Of a stretch of 64,000 nucleotides of DNA, positions 60,054 through 64,000 are shown in pieces (the stretch's first letter is position 1; every line of letters starts with the position of its first letter). The notes below the pieces were generated by a model. It worked only from the letters and a program-made list of their open reading frames with translations. It searched no databases and had not been told where the DNA came from. Origin of the DNA: Hallella multisaccharivorax DSM 17128 (GTDB lineage: Bacteria > Bacteroidota > Bacteroidia > Bacteroidales > Bacteroidaceae); assembly GCF_000218235.1 (NCBI RefSeq), contig NZ_GL945017.1:2175607-2239606 (forward strand), written 5' to 3'. A program made the position numbers and the translations under genes.

Positions 60054-60767
60054 TTAATAATTTCCTTCATCCACAATGGGATAAAGTTCAATAAACTCCC
60101 CATTGTGGCATTTGCCATCGTTCAGCACTGCTGCGACCTTCTCACCAATGACTTCAGGCTGATGAGATCCAGGTCCTGAATAGTGGCCATTTAAGTCTGT
60201 TGACGTGGCTCCTGGATGAATGTCAAAGATCTCTACGGGTATCTTGAAATGGTCAAACTCCCAAGCCATGGTGCTGACCATTGTGTTTTGTCCAGATTTA
60301 CTGGCAACATAAGCCATCGGGTGCCAATAAGGACTGAAGGATGAGGGAACCGTAATATTGCAGACGCGCCCATGTGATTTCTCTATCAAAGGCAGAAGCA
60401 ACTTGGTCAGATAAAACGTACCGATATAGTTCACCTGAACGGTATCGATAACATCCTGCAAGCTCTGCTCAAAACTCTTTACTGACATGTCGCCAGAGAT
60501 TCCTGCATTATTGACCAGCAATGCAAGGTCGGGGAATCGTTGTGCTATCTCTGTAGCCGAACGCCTTATTTCTCCGTTGTCAGAAAGGTTGACATACTGC
60601 CAACCCATGATGTCGGCGCCATCCTCCCGTAAACTGTCAATAGCTTGCAGGGCTCTCTGCTCGTTTCTTGCTCCGAGAATAACCTGCCATCCGCTCTTAC
60701 CTAAATGGCGGGCAATCTCATAACCAATACCTTTATTAGCGCCCGTCACCAATGCTTGCTTCTTCAT
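60054..60767 (-). CDS. Short-chain dehydrogenase/reductase
   Basis: A 237-residue SDR. TGANKGIGYEIARHL (TGxxxGIG cofactor motif), LVNNAGIS, the active-site block with YVASKSGQN (Tyr-x3-Lys) and the Ser in ITVPSSFSP are present, so it is a classical catalytically competent SDR. It resembles carbonyl-reductase-type enzymes; substrate unknown. It is convergent with mlaD, with 5 bp between them. Confidence 0.85.
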   Translation of the reverse strand: MKKQALVTGANKGIGYEIARHLGKSGWQVILGARNEQRALQAIDSLREDGADIMGWQYVNLSDNGEIRRSATEIAQRFPDLALLVNNAGISGDMSVKSFEQSLQDVIDTVQVNYIGTFYLTKLLLPLIEKSHGRVCNITVPSSFSPYWHPMAYVASKSGQNTMVSTMAWEFDHFKIPVEIFDIHPGATSTDLNGHYSGPGSHQPEVIGEKVAAVLNDGKCHNGEFIELYPIVDEGNY

Positions 60768-61108
60768 TACTTGTTGAATTATATTATTGATAAAGTTACT
60801 AACGATCGAGAGTATATCATTACGCAGCTTAAAATATTCAAATAAGCCGCCAATTCATGCCTTCTTTGCAAAATTACGGATAATATGTCAGAATAATAAG
60901 AAAATAAAGAAAAAGTTACTGGACACAGTCGCCTTTCTGACTCTTGAAGCTATGAGGAGTAAAATAAAACAAAAAACTCGAACCAACACCGAACTATAAA
61001 AACGGGACGGCATTGATTCGAGAAAATGATAAAATAGGAACTGTGATAAACACGGTGTAACAATTGCAGCCTCTCTTCAAAAGGACAGTCTGCAATAATA
61101 TTCATACA
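60768..61108. other. Gene-free stretch between the SDR and nuoN genes
   Basis: AT-rich sequence without a supportable gene. A minus-strand TAACTTTA near 60800 may be a -7 element of the SDR gene. I saw no clear terminator for nuoN. Confidence 0.4.
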
Positions 61109-62653
61109 TTACATCCCTGCGGCAACGGCTATCCAGTCATAAACGAAGGAACATACACCAAAGACCACCACACCTAACGTGCAGATGGCAAGCGTAAACT
61201 TCGTGCTGACAGCACTCTTGAACGTAGGCAGCGGGTTATCGTTAGGCTTGATGAACATGGCCTTGACGATAAGCAGATAGTAGTACAAGCTGATGACCGT
61301 GTTGACCAAGGCGATGAACACCACTGCATAGGTCAGCACTCCGATCGTTGTTGTCACCTGGGCACCCTGTGCTGCAGCCATGAATGAGAAGAACTTTGAG
61401 AACATGCCAGCGAACGGTGGAATGCCACCGAGCGAGAACAGGGCGAGCGTCATGATAAAGCTCAGACGTGGGTTTGTTTTGTAGAAACCATTATAGCTAT
61501 CCATGTTCACTGTCCCACCGTTGTGCTCCTCTACAGACGCGATAATTGCGAAGACTGCGAGGTTGGCAACCACATAGATGAGTACATAATAGCTTAATGC
61601 GACCACACTCATGGCAGAATCACCAAGAATGGCCAGCACGATGTAACCGGCCTGCGAGATGGACGAGAACGCCATGAAACGCTTGAGGTTCTTCTGATGG
61701 ATAGCGAAGAGGTTGGCAATAGTGATGGACAACACGATAACCACCATCAACATGTAACGCCAGTACTCCACCATCGGAGCGAAGACTTTCATCAGAATGG
61801 CACAAAGAGCAAAAGCTGCAGCACCTTTGGAGACAACAGAGAGATAACCCGTGACCGTCGTTGGCGCGCCTTGATAGGTGTCGGCAGTCCAGAAATGAAA
61901 AGGCACCAAAGAAATCTTAAAGCCTAAGCCAGAGAAAAAGAACACCATGCCAAGGATAGTCAGCGGTGTAGCTACAATCTTCGAGGCAATGTCTTCAAAA
62001 TAAAGTGAGCCTGTAGCACCATAAATGAAACTAATGCCAAAGAGCATCACACCACTTGAGAAGGTGGCAGTAAGGATGAACTTTGCACCAGCTTCGGCTG
62101 AATAATGGCGGTATTTGTCCATCGCCACCAGACATGCCATTGGCACCGAGGCCATCTCAAGACCGAGGAAGAACAGAAGGAAGTGGTTGGCACTTACCAT
62201 CATGTTCATACCGAGCAAAGTGGAGATGACCAGCACATAAAACTCTCCCTCCTTGAAAGCAGTGTCAGGACGCTGCAACCACTCACGTGCCTGGATTAGC
62301 ACGATGAGTGTACCGAAGGCAAGGATCGTCTTGATAATGCCGATATTCGCGTTCGTCTCATACATTCCCCCAAAAGCCGTAGAGGCAGCCGTCGGGAAGA
62401 TGTTAATGAGGATATGGATGAAGAGCAGCACACATACCAGCGGATTGAACCACTTACGGAGTGCAGAGGCAGCCAGGGGCTGAGCCCCGCCCTTCTCTTT
62501 CTCCAAAGCCAGCTCACCCTCCTCTGCCTGACGAACAGCAAGAGCAGACGGCTTCTGGGCTGTGAAGAGGTCCACGACAAACACGATCAGCAGGATAGCC
62601 GTCAGCGTGACCTCTGGTATCATATTCAGAAATTGACTGTAATCGATATTCAT
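61109..62653 (-). CDS. nuoN: NADH-quinone oxidoreductase subunit N
   Basis: A 514-residue membrane subunit of complex I. It has about fourteen transmembrane segments of the antiporter-like fold. Conserved charged residues lie in [18 protein letters not shown] (Glu of TM5), [20 protein letters not shown] (Lys, His), and later helices with KGAAAFAL. It helps in proton pumping. A charged loop ([17 protein letters not shown], about 40-56) near the N-terminus is an insertion. It is 51 bp downstream of nuoM in the same operon. Confidence 0.93.
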   Translation of the reverse strand: MNIDYSQFLNMIPEVTLTAILLIVFVVDLFTAQKPSALAVRQAEEGELALEKEKGGAQPLAASALRKWFNPLVCVLLFIHILINIFPTAASTAFGGMYETNANIGIIKTILAFGTLIVLIQAREWLQRPDTAFKEGEFYVLVISTLLGMNMMVSANHFLLFFLGLEMASVPMACLVAMDKYRHYSAEAGAKFILTATFSSGVMLFGISFIYGATGSLYFEDIASKIVATPLTILGMVFFFSGLGFKISLVPFHFWTADTYQGAPTTVTGYLSVVSKGAAAFALCAILMKVFAPMVEYWRYMLMVVIVLSITIANLFAIHQKNLKRFMAFSSISQAGYIVLAILGDSAMSVVALSYYVLIYVVANLAVFAIIASVEEHNGGTVNMDSYNGFYKTNPRLSFIMTLALFSLGGIPPFAGMFSKFFSFMAAAQGAQVTTTIGVLTYAVVFIALVNTVISLYYYLLIVKAMFIKPNDNPLPTFKSAVSTKFTLAICTLGVVVFGVCSFVYDWIAVAAGM

Positions 62654-62704
62654 TGTTGTCTAATTTAATCGTAGTCTAACGTGTATAACTTAGTCCTGTT
62701 AAAC

Positions 62705-64000
62705 TTACATTCCCATGATATGACTGATCATCGGGCCCACAGCGTCGTTGATGATGTTTTGAGCCCACAGTGGAGCAAGGCCGAGACCTGCGACACAGAA
62801 GATAAGACCCCCAACAGCGATGCGCTCATCCCAGGTAGCATCTGTGAGCTTGAAATACTCAGGATTGGGAACTTTCTGATAGAGAATCTTACCCACAACA
62901 CGGAGAATATACACAGCCGTGATAACGATAGAGGTACAGGCAATGATGGTGCAAGTACGATGGAACACGTCAGCGTTCTGGAAAGAACCGACAAAAATGT
63001 TCATCTCTGCCACGAAGCCAGAGAAACCGGGAAGACCGAGGTTAGCCAGACCGGCAACGACATAAGCGACGGAGAGGAATGGCATTATCTTCATCAAACC
63101 TCCCAGGCGACGAACATCGCGCGTACCTGTGCGGTGATAGATCATACCAATGACAGCGAAGAAGAGGGCCGTCATCAGACCGTGAGACAACATCTGAAGG
63201 ATAGCACCTGTACAAGCGGTCTGCGTCATCATCAGCAGGGCGAAGAGCACCATGCCGCAGTGGGAGACGGAAGAGTAAGCGTTGATATACTTCAGGTCAG
63301 TCTGTACACAAGCTGAAAGGGCACCGTAAACCACCGAGATCGTAGTCAGGATGAGAAAGATCCAAGAGAGCTGCTGAGCGGCCTCGGGGAGCAGAAACAT
63401 GGCGACCCTGAAGCAGCCGTAGCCCCCGAGCTTCATAAGCACACCGGCGTGAAGCATTGACACGGCCGTGGGCGCGGAGGCATGACCGTCGGGAGACCAT
63501 GTGTGGAACGGGAAGAGAGCTCCGAGAACACCGAAACCGATGAAGATGAACGGGAAGAAAATCTTCTGTATGGAAACTGGGATAGCATGAAGCATAGCTA
63601 TCTGCATCACGTCCATCGTATAGGTGCCACTGTATTGGCCATTGAAGAAATAGATACCTAAGATACCAATGATCAGCAACGCAGAGCCGCCCATCAGCAT
63701 CAAGGTGAGTTTCATGGCTGAATATTCTTTAGGTCCTGTTCCCCAAATACCAATCAGCAGGTACATAGGAATGAGTGCGACCTCATAGAACATGAACATC
63801 GTGAAGAGATCCTCAGAGATGAAGAATCCGAACACCCCTGTGGAGAGCAGTGTGAACCAAAGGAAGTATTCCTTCTGCTGGGGATGCTGCTGCCACGAGG
63901 CGAAGGTGCCGGTGAAGACGATGATAGACGAAAGGAGAATCATCACCACAGCAATGCCGTCCACACCCGTACGGTAGAAGATGTGCAATGGCTCAAACCA
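62705..64000 (-). CDS. nuoM: NADH-quinone oxidoreductase subunit M, 5' end outside the window
   Basis: The frame is open to the right edge, with about 431 codons visible. At the edge it begins WFEPLHIFYRTGVDGIAVVM, where the characteristic GVDGI of NuoM appears, so only about the first 60-80 residues are missing. FMFYEVALIPMYLLIGIWG (TM5 Glu), PFHTWSPDGHASAPTAVSM and GLMTALFFAVIGMIYHRTGTRD are strongly conserved. A proton-pumping subunit of complex I in the nuo operon. Confidence 0.93.
   Translation of the reverse strand, partial: WFEPLHIFYRTGVDGIAVVMILLSSIIVFTGTFASWQQHPQQKEYFLWFTLLSTGVFGFFISEDLFTMFMFYEVALIPMYLLIGIWGTGPKEYSAMKLTLMLMGGSALLIIGILGIYFFNGQYSGTYTMDVMQIAMLHAIPVSIQKIFFPFIFIGFGVLGALFPFHTWSPDGHASAPTAVSMLHAGVLMKLGGYGCFRVAMFLLPEAAQQLSWIFLILTTISVVYGALSACVQTDLKYINAYSSVSHCGMVLFALLMMTQTACTGAILQMLSHGLMTALFFAVIGMIYHRTGTRDVRRLGGLMKIMPFLSVAYVVAGLANLGLPGFSGFVAEMNIFVGSFQNADVFHRTCTIIACTSIVITAVYILRVVGKILYQKVPNPEYFKLTDATWDERIAVGGLIFCVAGLGLAPLWAQNIINDAVGPMISHIMGM

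Noticed and set aside
60054..60767. Ketoreductase of the proposed polyene pathway
   Set aside because: It is a general carbonyl-reductase-type SDR, convergent with mlaD and far from the KS/ACP genes; no evidence links it to them.

Overview
The window looks like a chromosomal segment of a Bacteroidales bacterium, most likely Prevotellaceae. The evidence is a MurF-Alr fusion, DUF3316 and GH92 proteins, OMP_b-brl-type receptors, a fused KorA subunit, ISL3/ISAon1-like transposase halves, and start regions preceded by the Bacteroidetes -7 box TAnnTTTG instead of Shine-Dalgarno sequences. No rRNA, tRNA or CRISPR array was seen. Species cannot be assigned from sequence alone.

Layout. 1-4.8 kb is an accessory patch: a partial lipoprotein gene, a decayed serine recombinase, a frameshifted IS630-type transposase cut by an ISL3/ISAon1-type element with 15-bp terminal inverted repeats, and an Rpn-type PD-(D/E)XK protein. 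4.9-8 kb holds a sugar transporter, a LacI regulator, a perfect 16-bp operator and the decayed gene that operator probably served. 8.4-11.9 kb holds the most unusual locus: a 65-aa peptide made of five AGEKPSACG repeats, a radical SAM/SPASM enzyme, and a flavin-domain/2[4Fe-4S] protein. This is an ACGX-type RiPP system of unknown product, flanked by an MDR oxidoreductase and an HxlR regulator. 12.5-17.3 kb encodes a TPR protein, an outer-membrane receptor and a two-component system. 17.4-19.5 kb has a second Rpn protein with 42-bp in-frame repeats and a membrane metallophosphoesterase. A ~600-bp intergenic element occurs twice (11855-12505 and 19549-20148).

20.5-47.5 kb and onward is mostly housekeeping: topoisomerase IV A, DUF3316, S41 protease, Tex, Lrp, GH92 mannosidase, two hotdog dehydratase-like proteins (ApeP/ApeI-like), KorAB, a large MscS channel, KdsA-KdsD, cardiolipin synthase, a hemerythrin/LuxR regulator, MltF, HisGDC, PyrH, DnaA, a ketosynthase/ACP/FAD-oxidoreductase operon, MurF-Alr, a GNAT protein, a nitroreductase, a stand-alone homologue of a ribonucleotide-reductase C-terminal domain, an amidase, MlaD, an SDR enzyme, and NuoN/NuoM at the right edge.

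Two systems look under-described. One is the ACGX peptide-modification locus. The other is a family of 22-bp-period intergenic repeats, seen as clean arrays at 31.2, 46.6 and 55.1 kb and as a diverged form inside both copies of the 600-bp element. The hotdog pair (31.3 kb) and the KS/ACP/FAD operon (49-52 kb) may be separated parts of one aryl-polyene or flexirubin-like pathway.
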